Under the pieces are notes generated by a model, which made no database searches, was not told where the DNA came from, and saw only the letters and a list, made by a program, of their open reading frames with translations. 45,849 nt of DNA from Leptolyngbya sp. BC1307 (lineage in GTDB: Bacteria; Cyanobacteriota; Cyanobacteriia; Phormidesmidales; Phormidesmidaceae), in NCBI RefSeq assembly GCF_002286735.1, contig NZ_NRTA01000035.1, positions 1 to 45,849 of the forward strand, read 5' to 3'. Within the stretch, counting starts at the first letter, position 1, and each line of letters begins with the position of its first letter. Positions 27,054 to 34,391 of the stretch are shown in pieces. Both the position numbers and the translations under genes were made by a program.

Positions 27054-27650
27054 ATGTCCCTCTCCATAGCCGCAATAGTTGCCGGCAGCTTCGCCTTCCT
27101 GGCAGGCGCAGGCGGCGCAGTCGGATACGCTACCCACCGCAAGCAGCAGCGCAGTGAGTGGGCCGCGCAGACCTGGCGCAATGTGACGCTGCGTGATGGC
27201 GTGACTGAGCGATCGCCCTTCCACACAGCCGACAGTTCATTCAACCTTCCTGGCATGGTCGAGGTATTTCCGCGATCACACACACCCAACCGCGCTGTAC
27301 ACGCATGGGAGCACGACCCGCTACCCGGCGACCGTCCCCGACACACGTCTGATAGCCACAGTGACGGCCTCACCGCAGTTCTCCCCGGTGAATCACTAGC
27401 TGAGGAACTACCCAGCACCCCGCTAGAACTCAGCGACCCACCCGACCCGGCAGAGCGCGCCAGGTGCAGACGACTCTACGGCCAAGGACTCAGCCAGACT
27501 AAAACGATTAGCGCGGTATGGGGACTGAGTAAAGGCGGAAGCCGCCGCTACTACGAAGCCCGCCGCCGATTCCGCGAGCACGTTCGCGACATTGCCCGCC
27601 CCGACCTACTGATATCCCTCGAAGCTGAGGAGGGCCAAACCGATGCTTAA
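27054..27650 (+). CDS. Membrane-anchored HTH protein of the island
   Basis: 198 aa from ATG 27054, chosen over an in-frame TTG at 27039 because GAGG lies 9 bp upstream of the ATG. Residues 1-28 form a Gly/Ala-rich membrane segment (SIAAIVAGSFAFLAGAGGAVG). A hydrophilic Pro-rich middle follows. The C-terminal region from about 140, ARCRRLYGQGLSQTKTISAV then WGLSKGGSRRYYEARRRF, resembles the small winged/HTH tail found on cyanobacterial mobile-element ATPases. No ATPase motif is present here. It is the first gene right of the operator region. Confidence 0.7.
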   Translation: MSLSIAAIVAGSFAFLAGAGGAVGYATHRKQQRSEWAAQTWRNVTLRDGVTERSPFHTADSSFNLPGMVEVFPRSHTPNRAVHAWEHDPLPGDRPRHTSDSHSDGLTAVLPGESLAEELPSTPLELSDPPDPAERARCRRLYGQGLSQTKTISAVWGLSKGGSRRYYEARRRFREHVRDIARPDLLISLEAEEGQTDA

Positions 27651-28248
27651 TATCCCAATGCTTACCCGTGCCTTTGCTGGCATCCTGCTAGCGCTAGGTC
27701 TGTACCTGGCGACAGAAAACACCGTCATCAGCGCAGACGTTTTAGAAACATCATCAGGCGCTAGCGCGGTCACGGCTTTTGCCGTCGCCGTCGCCGCCAC
27801 CGGCCTAGAGCTGACCTTTGCTAGCTGGATGCGTCAGGAGAAAGGCGCGTCTGCAATCGTAGGTGAGATGAAAAATAAGCCGCTGCATACGGCGCTAAGG
27901 CTTGCTGTGTCAGGCGTTGGTCTAGGTTTGGTGTACCATTTCGATTTACTCACCACAGCGCGTCACCCTGCATTCGCTGGTAGTGAGAACTACTTCTTTG
28001 GCGTGATAGTTCTAGCGCTAGTGTTTGGCCCTGAAGCCTGCATTGTGATCGCATCTTGGCTATGGCATAAAGCGCGTGACGTAGAAAGCCGCCATTTAGA
28101 CCAAAACACAACCAAAGACGCCGAAAATCGTAGGCTCAAAAGTAAGCGAGACAAGCTAGTAGCGATAGCAGATGAGGTGGGCACTGCTGAAGCCATTGAA
28201 ACCGCCCGCAAGCGTTGGGGGTCGCCTGATGACTTTAGGATTCTGTAG
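27643..28248 (+). CDS. Island membrane protein, about four TM segments
   Basis: A 201-aa protein overlapping the previous gene by 8 bp, with GAGGAGGG upstream, so the two are translationally coupled. Hydrophobic spans are at about 5-24, 42-62, 86-105 and 119-142. A charged C-terminal helix (RHLDQNTTKDAENRRLKSKR) and a final KRWGSPDDFRIL follow. No family was recognised. Coupling to a membrane-anchored HTH protein suggests a joint function at the membrane, for example exclusion or sensing, but this is inference. Confidence 0.65.
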   Translation: MLNIPMLTRAFAGILLALGLYLATENTVISADVLETSSGASAVTAFAVAVAATGLELTFASWMRQEKGASAIVGEMKNKPLHTALRLAVSGVGLGLVYHFDLLTTARHPAFAGSENYFFGVIVLALVFGPEACIVIASWLWHKARDVESRHLDQNTTKDAENRRLKSKRDKLVAIADEVGTAEAIETARKRWGSPDDFRIL

Positions 28249-29067
28249 CTGCGTGATAGCTGCGCTTAGCAGTGACCGGAATGGTATACCTTTCCCAGCG
28301 CAATTATTCATTTATTGGCAGCGCTTAGGATTCACCGCAAGGGTGTTACCCTTCCGGCTGCGTTTATCAACTTCCTGCATCGCTTTTTATTGCGGTCGAT
28401 TGGTCGGCTCTAGGGGCAAACACTTTAAACTCACAGGCGCTGCGATCGCACATCTAATTTCAGTTTTAGCGCGATGTGACCGCCAAAACTAGCATGTAAC
28501 CATAGGTTCCTGCTACGCGCATACATCCTGCCCGGTGGATCGAATGTGACTGAAAAGCACCGCCAGTGGTAGTCAGTGCTAATACATTCGTAATATAGGT
28601 GCGCTTAGTACGATGGATTATCAGAACCTGCTAGTGGTCATACAACCCTATTAGGGGTGTTCTTAGCACGTTGGATTTTCGACCTTGCTCAAAGGCGTCC
28701 GATTCTTACCGGTCATTCATTGCAATCGCGCCTTTGACCTTAAAGGGAAAGGGCTTTAGGCAATCGGCGCGATTTATTGAATGTGACCGGTAAGGTTTAA
28801 CCCTTCCGAGCGCAATTTATGACTCATCACAATCACATGGCCGCTACGTCACTGCATTAAACCTGGCAGCTATGCGATCAGCTCTTGACTGCGTGTACTA
28901 CACAAGTCGCATTTACACCCTAGAAAGCAGCGCAGATATAGGGATTTAGTTGTATAGGCAACTAAGCTAAAAGCTACTAGAAACAATGGTTTCAGGGGTT
29001 TACAAAGCCTTTTATTTAGCCTAAGCTTCAGCCAGTCATACGGAGTAGTACAAAGGCTTTTATCTAA
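28249..29067. repeat. 0.8-kb non-coding block with palindromic ~59-bp repeats
   Basis: Two tandem units start with GCGCTTAG at 28262 and 28321, and two more at 28601 and 28659 (GTTCTTAG), each pair 58-59 bp apart. Units contain palindromes: 28278-28295 (GGAATGGTATACCTTTCC), 28335-28357 (AAGGGT-GTT-ACCCTT core) and 28788-28808 (AAGGTTTAACC core). A nested hairpin occupies 28541-28590 and a long inverted repeat pairs 28705-28732 with 28766-28794. No plausible ORF spans it. It may be a structured RNA, an origin or a regulatory array. Confidence 0.65.
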
Positions 29068-29343
29068 ATGAAATATTCATTCAGCAGCGCGGCTGACCTG
29101 GCAGCGCAGCTAAGCGTTTCTAGATCGTTTCTGCGTGACCGGCGAAACTCCGGTGAGTGGCAGAACGGCATCCACTGGACATATCTAAACCCAGGCAACC
29201 CTAGAGCAGGCATCCGCTACAACACTGAGCTGTGTATGCACTGGATTACCTGCAAGGGCACAGACGCTCATGAGCAGGCTGTTCAGTCGTATCTCAAGAC
29301 CTTGCATCACGAACCTATTCAAGCACTCACAGGGAGCAAATAA
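29068..29343 (+). CDS. Excisionase-like small DNA-binding protein
   Basis: A 91-aa protein with an N-terminal MerR/excisionase-type helix-turn-helix (SFSSAADLAAQLSVSRSFLR, about 4-23). A wing-like segment, WQNGIHWTYLNPG, and IRYNTELCMHWI follow. Size and position, 3 bp before the primase and in the same element as a tyrosine integrase, fit a recombination directionality factor; a regulator of the replication gene is also possible. Confidence 0.6.
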   Translation: MKYSFSSAADLAAQLSVSRSFLRDRRNSGEWQNGIHWTYLNPGNPRAGIRYNTELCMHWITCKGTDAHEQAVQSYLKTLHHEPIQALTGSK

Positions 29344-29346
29344 GCC

Positions 29347-31035
29347 ATGACATCGGTAGACAAAAAAAATGGCCGCTACATGCCCCGTAGCGGCTCAATC
29401 ACTTACAGTCAAAACGACCGAATGCATCATTCCTCAAAGGATAACCCATGCCCGGTATGTGATCGCACAAAGGACGGTGACTGCTCCATCTCCCAGGATA
29501 GAGAGCTAGTCCTCTGCCATACCAACGCCAAACAGCTAGCCGTACCGACCGCCAACGGCTATCACTTCACCGGCAAGCTCTGTGACGATGGTCTACACGG
29601 CCCCGATAGCGCCGCCATCTACACCAAGTCACCCAAACAGATCTACACCCGCGCTCAGCCCTTTAAAAAGGTCAAATCACCAAAGGAAATTAAGAAAGCC
29701 GTTCAACTGTCCTCTATGGAAGTGGAGGTGGAAACCGACTATCTAGGCATGATGGTTTCAGAAGGCTCTGAGACGCTAGAGCAGGCGCAAGTCACCCTAG
29801 CCGCCTGGTGCAAAGAAAACGGCCACAGCGCTTACTCTGCCAGTCGGTTGCTAGATACCAAGGTGAAAGCCGCCCGCGAGCGACAGGGCATCCAGGGCAC
29901 CTCAGACGAAGCGCCGCGACTGGTGAGGGAATACCGGCTGATAGAGCAGCAGTTTGGCGATCGCCTGCGCCTGAATGAGCTGCTGAAGCAGGTAGAGCTA
30001 GACGGTGAGTACTTCGACCCAGCTAAGGCCAAGCTAGAAATAAACATCACTCACAGCCTTTCTATCAAGGGAGCCCGTGAGGATCTATCAGACAGCATCC
30101 TGAAGCTAGCAAAGCAAAACAGCTATAGCCCCGTTGGTGAGTACCTGAGAGCAGTTCACCAAGAGCACGGCGATAGCACAGACGTTTTGAACGGCTTTGC
30201 TCAGCGTCATCTTGGTACCTCAGAGCCGATTCACGATGCCCTACTCAAGCGCTTTCTCATCGCCGCCGTCGCCCGTGCGATCGCACCCGGCTGTAAACAC
30301 GACTGCGCCCTTATTCTGCAAGGCCCGCAGGGTTACGGTAAATCAACCTTCTTTAAGATACTGGCGTCAGAGCCCTGGTTTGATGACTCGCTAGGCTCAG
30401 CCTCTGACAAAGACGAAAAGCTGAAGCTACACCAGTTTTGGATGGTCGAGTGGGCAGAGCTGGAAAACGTATTCCGCCGCCGCGACGTGAGCCAGGTAAA
30501 GGCGTTTATGTCGTCTGCGATAGACAACCTGCGCCCGCCCTATGGTCAGTCAATGGAACGGCTGAAACGTGCCTCTGTCATCGTTGGCACCACGAACCAA
30601 GAGCAGTTCTTAGCCGATACCACCGGCAACCGTCGCTTCTGGGTAGTGCCTGTCACCCGGCCTCTCGACCTGGCAGCGCTACGAGCAGAACGCGACCGCG
30701 TTTGGGCTGCTGCTGTCACCCTCTACCAGGCTGGCGAGCAGTGGTGGTTAACCGCAGAGGAGAGCCGGGAAGTAGATGCTATGCGAGAGCAATACGAATC
30801 TGAAGACGCATGGTTTGAGCCGATCAGCGACTACGTTGATGGCCTAGAAATGGTAACGATTCAAGCAATACTAACGAGTGCAATTGATATGGAAGTAGGT
30901 AGGCGCAATTCTGGTCACTTTCGGCGCGTCGGCGATGTTTTACGAAAGCTTGGGTGGGAGAAGTTACCCAACGCAGTGGCACACAATGGGAAAAAGCAGA
31001 AAGTTTGGAAACGAAGTTTTCCCCCAAGTTGCTGA
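29347..31035 (+). CDS. VapE-type primase-helicase with N-terminal zinc finger
   Basis: A 562-aa protein. The N-terminal zinc ribbon has Cys35, Cys38, Cys46 and Cys57/His58 (CPVCDRTKDGDC...LCH), similar to phage primase zinc domains. The C-terminal virulence-associated-E (PF05272) superfamily 3 helicase domain has Walker A GPQGYGKST (326-334), Walker B FWMVEWAEL (364-372), sensor VGTTNQ (413-418) and the arginine-finger block GNRRFW (427-432). AGGGAG precedes the ATG. The middle region (about 125-255) has no recognised polymerase motif. It is likely the replication initiator of the island; an iteron block follows immediately. Confidence 0.87.
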   Translation: MTSVDKKNGRYMPRSGSITYSQNDRMHHSSKDNPCPVCDRTKDGDCSISQDRELVLCHTNAKQLAVPTANGYHFTGKLCDDGLHGPDSAAIYTKSPKQIYTRAQPFKKVKSPKEIKKAVQLSSMEVEVETDYLGMMVSEGSETLEQAQVTLAAWCKENGHSAYSASRLLDTKVKAARERQGIQGTSDEAPRLVREYRLIEQQFGDRLRLNELLKQVELDGEYFDPAKAKLEINITHSLSIKGAREDLSDSILKLAKQNSYSPVGEYLRAVHQEHGDSTDVLNGFAQRHLGTSEPIHDALLKRFLIAAVARAIAPGCKHDCALILQGPQGYGKSTFFKILASEPWFDDSLGSASDKDEKLKLHQFWMVEWAELENVFRRRDVSQVKAFMSSAIDNLRPPYGQSMERLKRASVIVGTTNQEQFLADTTGNRRFWVVPVTRPLDLAALRAERDRVWAAAVTLYQAGEQWWLTAEESREVDAMREQYESEDAWFEPISDYVDGLEMVTIQAILTSAIDMEVGRRNSGHFRRVGDVLRKLGWEKLPNAVAHNGKKQKVWKRSFPPSC

Positions 31036-31038
31036 TCT

Positions 31039-31249
31039 ATCGGTGCCATCGGTGCCAAGAATCTACACGTCAGTTATATCAATGTTTAGACCCTGGCACC
31101 GATGCGGCACCGATTGGCACCGATGGCACCGATAAAAACTTCCGTTGGCACCGATGGCACCGACGCGACCCCGATAATTTAGGCCATCGGTGCCAGCTAC
31201 AACAGTTGATGCCAAAGGGTTTCAGAGATTTTGGCACCGATACACCGAT
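31039..31249. repeat. Iteron array GGCACCGAT, putative replication origin
   Basis: The 9-mer occurs forward at 31095, 31106, 31116, 31125, 31147 and 31233, with near copies at 31156 and 31243. It occurs reversed (ATCGGTGCC) at 31039, 31048 and 31186. Spacing within the main cluster is 9-11 bp. The two reversed copies at the left and the forward cluster flank an AT-rich 38-bp segment (31057-31094). The array starts 4 bp after the primase-helicase stop, as origins do in SaPI-type satellites. Confidence 0.7.
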
Positions 31250-31344
31250 AAAAACACCCTCGTATAGAGGAAAAACGCGACCTACTGTCACACCCAACTG
31301 TCCACTGTCACACTCCAGTTACTAACAGAAACCGCCCCTAAAAG

Positions 31345-32505
31345 ATGACCAGACGAAAGCAAGCGAGAAGCAAAAAAAACACCGTCAGTATCAACGTTCG
31401 CAGCGGCATGTTATTCCTGCGTTGGCGACACATGGGCAAACGCCCTCAGCTATCGCTCGGCCTAGCTGATACCCCGCTCAACCATTACCAGGCGAGAGGC
31501 ATCGCCGCGCAGATAGAAGCCGACCTGGTAACCGGCAACTATGACCTCACCCTGGCAAAGTACCGACTAACCGACCCACCAACGCCACCCAGCGCCGCAC
31601 CGTCTTCTACTGCTGTACTATTTGAGCAGTTCACCGCCCACAAGCGCCGTGAGGGGGTCAGCGGTCAGGCGATCGCCACCAAATACAACTCGCTGCGCTC
31701 TAACATCGTTCGCCACGGCGAAGACATCACCAGCACAGAGCAGGCTTACCAGCTCGTGAAGATGCTGCGCGATCGCCAGTCACCTAAGACAGCAAATCAA
31801 AATCTTGTTCTTCTAAAAAGCTTTGGTGAGTGGCTAGTGAAGAAACAACATTTAGAAGAGAACGTCTTTGAGTCTGTTCGACCGCTGAAAAACACTAATA
31901 TCAACGTTCAAGACAGGACACCATTTACGAAAGAAGAGTTGTTATTGTTCTTAGAGACGATGCGCACTCACCCTACCGGCTACCAGTATTATGACTTCAC
32001 CGTAGTGCTTTTTTCTCTAGGTCTGAGACCATCAGAAGCTATCGGCCTACGTTGGTGTCACGTCAATTTTGACCGTAAAGAAATCGTTATCAGGGAGTCG
32101 CTGAGCCGTTCGGACGATGGCCGCTCATCTGGTGGAGCCAGACAGCGCAAAGGCACCAAGACCGGCAACGTCAGACAGCTACCGCTGAATGATCGCCTGC
32201 TGGCGCTGTTTGCAGGCAGGAAAACCGCTACGGCTAAGCCTGATGACCTCATCTTCACCACGGCCACCGGCAGGCCCATAGATGACCGCATGTATTGTCG
32301 GCGCTACTGGCGGCGCATCTGCGAAGAAGCAGGCATACCCTACCGGCCACCCTATACCGCCCGTCATACATTCATCAGCTACGGTATCGAGTACGAACGG
32401 TGGAGCCCTCACCAAGCCGCGTCAATGGCAGGGCACAGCAGCACGCGCATGATATCCGAGGTCTACGGTCACATGATGGACAGACCAAAGCTACCCGACT
32501 TTTAG
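31345..32505 (+). CDS. Tyrosine site-specific integrase
   Basis: A 386-aa phage-type integrase. An arm-binding N-terminal domain (about 10-75) and a SAM-like core-binding domain (about 88-185) precede the catalytic domain. Catalytic residues are Arg228 (GLRPSEAIGL), Lys272 (GTKTGN), Arg340 (YTARHTF; the first HxxR position is Tyr337 instead of His), His364 (MAGHSS) and nucleophile Tyr374 (SEVYGHM). It lies 118 bp from the right att core inside tRNA-Pro, the usual place for an island integrase. Confidence 0.95.
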   Translation: MTRRKQARSKKNTVSINVRSGMLFLRWRHMGKRPQLSLGLADTPLNHYQARGIAAQIEADLVTGNYDLTLAKYRLTDPPTPPSAAPSSTAVLFEQFTAHKRREGVSGQAIATKYNSLRSNIVRHGEDITSTEQAYQLVKMLRDRQSPKTANQNLVLLKSFGEWLVKKQHLEENVFESVRPLKNTNINVQDRTPFTKEELLLFLETMRTHPTGYQYYDFTVVLFSLGLRPSEAIGLRWCHVNFDRKEIVIRESLSRSDDGRSSGGARQRKGTKTGNVRQLPLNDRLLALFAGRKTATAKPDDLIFTTATGRPIDDRMYCRRYWRRICEEAGIPYRPPYTARHTFISYGIEYERWSPHQAASMAGHSSTRMISEVYGHMMDRPKLPDF

Positions 32506-32507
32506 CA

Positions 32508-32526
32508 CTGCACCCAATCTGCACCC
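32508..32526 (+). promoter_or_regulatory. Probable integrase arm-type site, right
   Basis: The 19-mer CTGCACCCAATCTGCACCC begins 3 bp after the integrase stop and is an exact copy of 26460-26478. In the excised circle the two copies would flank the core. Confidence 0.55.
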
Positions 32527-32566
32527 GTTTTGCTGTTTTAAGAAGTCTAAGTAAGCCTCACAAAGC

Positions 32567-32594
32567 ACAAGCGCTCTCGTTAGAAAGCGCTTGT
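32567..32594. terminator. Hairpin between integrase and tRNA-Pro
   Basis: ACAAGCGCT and AGCGCTTGT form a 9-bp stem with a 10-nt loop. It lies between the convergent integrase gene and tRNA-Pro and could end transcription from either side; T tracts are weak (AACCTTTATT on the plus strand). Confidence 0.5.
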
Positions 32595-32622
32595 AACCTT
32601 TATTCTGACCGGCAAATCGCCC

Positions 32623-32671
32623 ATCGGAGCGACAGGATTTGAACCTGCGACCCCTACTACCCCAAAGTAGT
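32623..32671 (-). repeat. Right attachment site (49-bp core)
   Basis: Exact direct repeat of 26366-26414. It covers the 3' part of the intact tRNA-Pro up to the base before the anticodon stem. Confidence 0.95.
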
Positions 32672-32697
32672 GCGCTACCAAGCTGCGCTACGCCCCG
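32624..32697 (-). tRNA. tRNA-Pro(GGG)
   Basis: A 74-nt tRNA. The acceptor CGGGGCG pairs with CGCTCCG (one G-T), discriminator A. The D arm is GCGCAGCTTGGTAGCGC, the anticodon stem CTACT/AGTAG with loop TTGGGGT (anticodon GGG), and the T loop GGTTCAAATCC. CCA is not encoded. The gene remains intact because the island core restores its 3' part. Confidence 0.97.
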
Positions 32698-32809
32698 AAG
32701 CGTTTATTTGCCTATCAAGAATAGCATAAACTCTGAGGCGGTTTAGGGGCTAACTTTTGGGGTTGGGGCTGAGGCGATCGCCGCCCACTTCACAACAGAC
32801 CCCCTGACT

Positions 32810-33018
32810 GTCCTACACATTGTCCTGAGAATATTTCATCCTATGACTGACTGAACTATTTGAGCCTGACTGATTTAGCTTGTTCAATTTAAGCAGTAGA
32901 ACCCACTGAAAGACCCAGCCTATCGGCTTTTCCCAAGGCATACTTATAAACGGCTACTCATCCAAAGGACAGTCCTTAGGACTTTTATGAGGATTACTTG
33001 GTGGACTGTCCTGTGGAC
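32810..33018. promoter_or_regulatory. Cluster of RTCCTNWGGAC dyads upstream of tRNA-Pro
   Basis: Sites: GTCCT half-sites at 32810 and 32822 (12 bp apart); ATCCAAAGGAC (32960-32970) next to the perfect GTCCTTAGGAC (32972-32982), again 12 bp apart; and GTCCTGTGGAC (33008-33018), preceded 12 bp upstream by a TGGAC half-site. The remaining sequence between 32698 and 33021 shows no gene. Confidence 0.45.
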
Positions 33019-33021
33019 ATG

Positions 33022-33219
33022 CTATAGTTTATTCAGAGAAAGGCTTGAGGGTTTAGGGGGAACGGCTTCCACTGGTAGGTAAAGCTCCCGCTGGCGTACC
33101 GCTGCCAGAATGACTAAAAGCCCGCCACTGTCGCCCTGAGCGCGGCTGCCTTTAAAATGGCAAAGTGGTGCCAGTGCTAACATCAGCATCACTGCCAACA
33201 TCACCACCGACACCACCAT
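33022..33219 (-). CDS. Possible small membrane protein
   Basis: An open frame from ATG 33219 (MVVSVVMLAVMLMLALAPLC) to the stop at 33022, about 65 aa, with one strong hydrophobic N-terminal segment. The frame stays open to a TTG at 33282. It follows the 193-aa HTH gene on the same strand and could be cotranscribed. No homolog is recalled, and the repetitive CACCACCGACACC composition warns that it may be chance. Confidence 0.25.
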   Translation of the reverse strand: MVVSVVMLAVMLMLALAPLCHFKGSRAQGDSGGLLVILAAVRQRELYLPVEAVPPKPSSLSLNKL

Positions 33220-33246
33220 GACCAAAACCACCGACACCCACTGATA

Positions 33247-33262
33247 GATATCAGCTGATATC
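33247..33262. repeat. Perfect 16-bp palindrome
   Basis: GATATCAGCTGATATC, between the 193-aa HTH gene and the possible small membrane ORF. It may be a protein-binding site. Confidence 0.45.
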
Positions 33263-33326
33263 AAACGGTTACACAAACACAAAACACACTTTCAGAGCTG
33301 GCAGAAATGTCAGCTCTTTTTTTATA

Positions 33327-33908
33327 TTAGCGCTTCGAGACCAACCAGGCTACTTCTCCGCCTGAGCGATAGCCCGCCCGGTTGAAGACAAATCCGGCTT
33401 CGTAAAAGGTTTGCCCGTAGCGATTAATATCGTCTGGGTCGAGATCTAAGAGGTCGGCTAGTTCCGAGGTGCGAAGCTTCCAGCCTCTGCTAGCGGCTTT
33501 TTCGAGCGATTCGTAATAGGCTAGGGGGTCGGCGACAGGCCGGATTTTAGAGGCCATTTCACTGGCGAACGCGCTGATTAGCTTCAGCATATCTGCCTGC
33601 GATAAGGACACTCCTGTGGTTAGTTCTGAGGACGATTCAGCGGACTGGCCGTTGAGGTCGGCGGCTTGATTGCCGGCCGATCCGAGTCCTTTGCGGGCAA
33701 TAAATTCGGCCACGTTGCCGCCGACTTGAATAAAGTCGTGCAGTTCATCGAGCAGGGCAATTTGCTGCGCGTTGACATAGGCCCGGTTGCCAATCTTCTC
33801 CCGCTCAATACCGAGGTCAGACATGCGCTTATAGACCGCGCTTCTAGCTAGTTTGTAGCGAGCGATCAGCTGATTGACCGGGATGCGATCAATGTTTCCT
33901 TTAGCCAT
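33327..33908 (-). CDS. HTH DNA-binding protein, long paralog
   Basis: A 193-aa protein. The N-terminal helix-turn-helix reads IPVNQLIARYKLARSAVYKR then MSDLGIEREKIGNRAYV (about 8-45). QQIALLDELHDFIQVGGN follows, with a Ser-rich linker (about 78-100) and a C-terminal domain (RTSELADLLDLDPDDINRYG) that looks like a second helical module. It is paralogous over its first 75 residues to the 122-aa protein at 34018-34386. A single dyad and a 12-bp-spaced pair of RTCCTNWGGAC-like dyads lie just upstream (33924-33967). Autoregulation is inferred; the family is not one I can name. Confidence 0.7.
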   Translation of the reverse strand: MAKGNIDRIPVNQLIARYKLARSAVYKRMSDLGIEREKIGNRAYVNAQQIALLDELHDFIQVGGNVAEFIARKGLGSAGNQAADLNGQSAESSSELTTGVSLSQADMLKLISAFASEMASKIRPVADPLAYYESLEKAASRGWKLRTSELADLLDLDPDDINRYGQTFYEAGFVFNRAGYRSGGEVAWLVSKR

Positions 33909-33923
33909 ACCCCTTCTCTACCC

Positions 33924-33967
33924 GTCCTCAGGAATCTCTATATTATCCTTCAGACTATCCTCAGGAC
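33924..33967. promoter_or_regulatory. RTCCTNWGGAC dyads upstream of the 193-aa HTH gene
   Basis: GTCCTCAGGAA (33924-33934), ATCCTTCAGAC (33945-33955) and ATCCTCAGGAC (33957-33967). The last two are 12 bp apart. They sit 16-59 bp upstream of the start codon at 33908, in promoter position. Confidence 0.55.
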
Positions 33968-34017
33968 CGGTGAGTCTTTAACGCATCAAGATAAAGTTAC
34001 ACTGCGTGCCCCGTGCT

Positions 34018-34386
34018 TTAGCTGCCTTTTCTAAATATGGCAACGATCTCAGCGATGATGGCTCTGGCTAATTTCCATAAATCTGTCTGGCTCAAGACGA
34101 GCCCTGAGGATAGCTCTACAGACTGGTCAGCAGCTCCGGTTGTGGCCGGGTTGGCAAGATTAAGTTTCCTATTTACTAAGAATTCAGCAGTATTGCCGCC
34201 TTGCTTTATATGTTCATGCAGCTCATCTAAGAGGGCTACCTGGTCGGCAGCAATATAGGCACGATTGCCCAGCTTTTGCCGCTTTATGCCGAGATCGGCC
34301 ATGCGTTTGTAAACTGCCGACTTGCTCAACCCGTAGCGAGTAAAAAGTTGAGTAACGGGAATTTGACTACCCTCTTCATCGCTCAT
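34018..34386 (-). CDS. HTH DNA-binding protein, short paralog
   Basis: A 122-aa protein. The HTH region IPVTQLFTRYGLSKSAVYKR then MADLGIKRQKLGNRAYIAAD and LLDELHEHIKQGGNTAEFL closely matches the 193-aa neighbour. The C-terminal domain of the longer protein is absent, and a Leu-rich segment (LSQTDLWKLARAIIAEIVAI) ends it. Dyads at 34392-34414 lie directly upstream, 6 bp from the start codon, overlapping the ribosome-binding or promoter region. The pair arose by duplication; the family is not known to me. Confidence 0.7.
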   Translation of the reverse strand: MSDEEGSQIPVTQLFTRYGLSKSAVYKRMADLGIKRQKLGNRAYIAADQVALLDELHEHIKQGGNTAEFLVNRKLNLANPATTGAADQSVELSSGLVLSQTDLWKLARAIIAEIVAIFRKGS

Positions 34387-34391
34387 GTACT

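Larger units (their letters stand above)
26366..32671. mobile_element. 6.3-kb integrative element in tRNA-Pro(GGG), satellite-like
   Basis: Bounded by the 49-bp att repeats. It encodes, from left to right, a 42-aa ORF, an XRE repressor, a TM-HTH protein, a membrane protein, an excisionase-like protein, a VapE-type primase-helicase and a tyrosine integrase adjacent to the intact tRNA. Two non-coding blocks (28249-29067 and 31036-31344) are repeat-rich. Integrase, repressor, excisionase and primase/helicase with a downstream iteron block is the plan of P4/SaPI/PICI satellites. No relaxase, capsid, terminase or toxin is recognised, so autonomous transfer is unlikely. Confidence 0.88.

Noticed and set aside
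26687-28030. CTAGCGCTAG words inside island genes as extra repressor sites
   Set aside because: The same word occurs in ordinary coding DNA (for example near 18676), so only the clustered copies between the divergent genes are counted.
28172-28492. 106-codon ORF in the island
   Set aside because: It overlaps the end of the membrane protein gene and then runs through the palindromic repeat block; the repeats explain the sequence better.
28249-29067. CRISPR array
   Set aside because: The ~59-bp units are degenerate over their whole length, with no constant repeat and variable spacer pattern and no cas genes.
30954-31325. 123-codon plus-strand open frame rich in GTDGTD and RWHRWHR
   Set aside because: Its odd composition is produced by translating the GGCACCGAT repeats. 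It overlaps the end of the primase-helicase in another frame and lacks a convincing ribosome-binding site.
26366-32671. Complete prophage or conjugative element
   Set aside because: No capsid, tail, terminase, relaxase or type IV secretion gene is present, and the element is too small.
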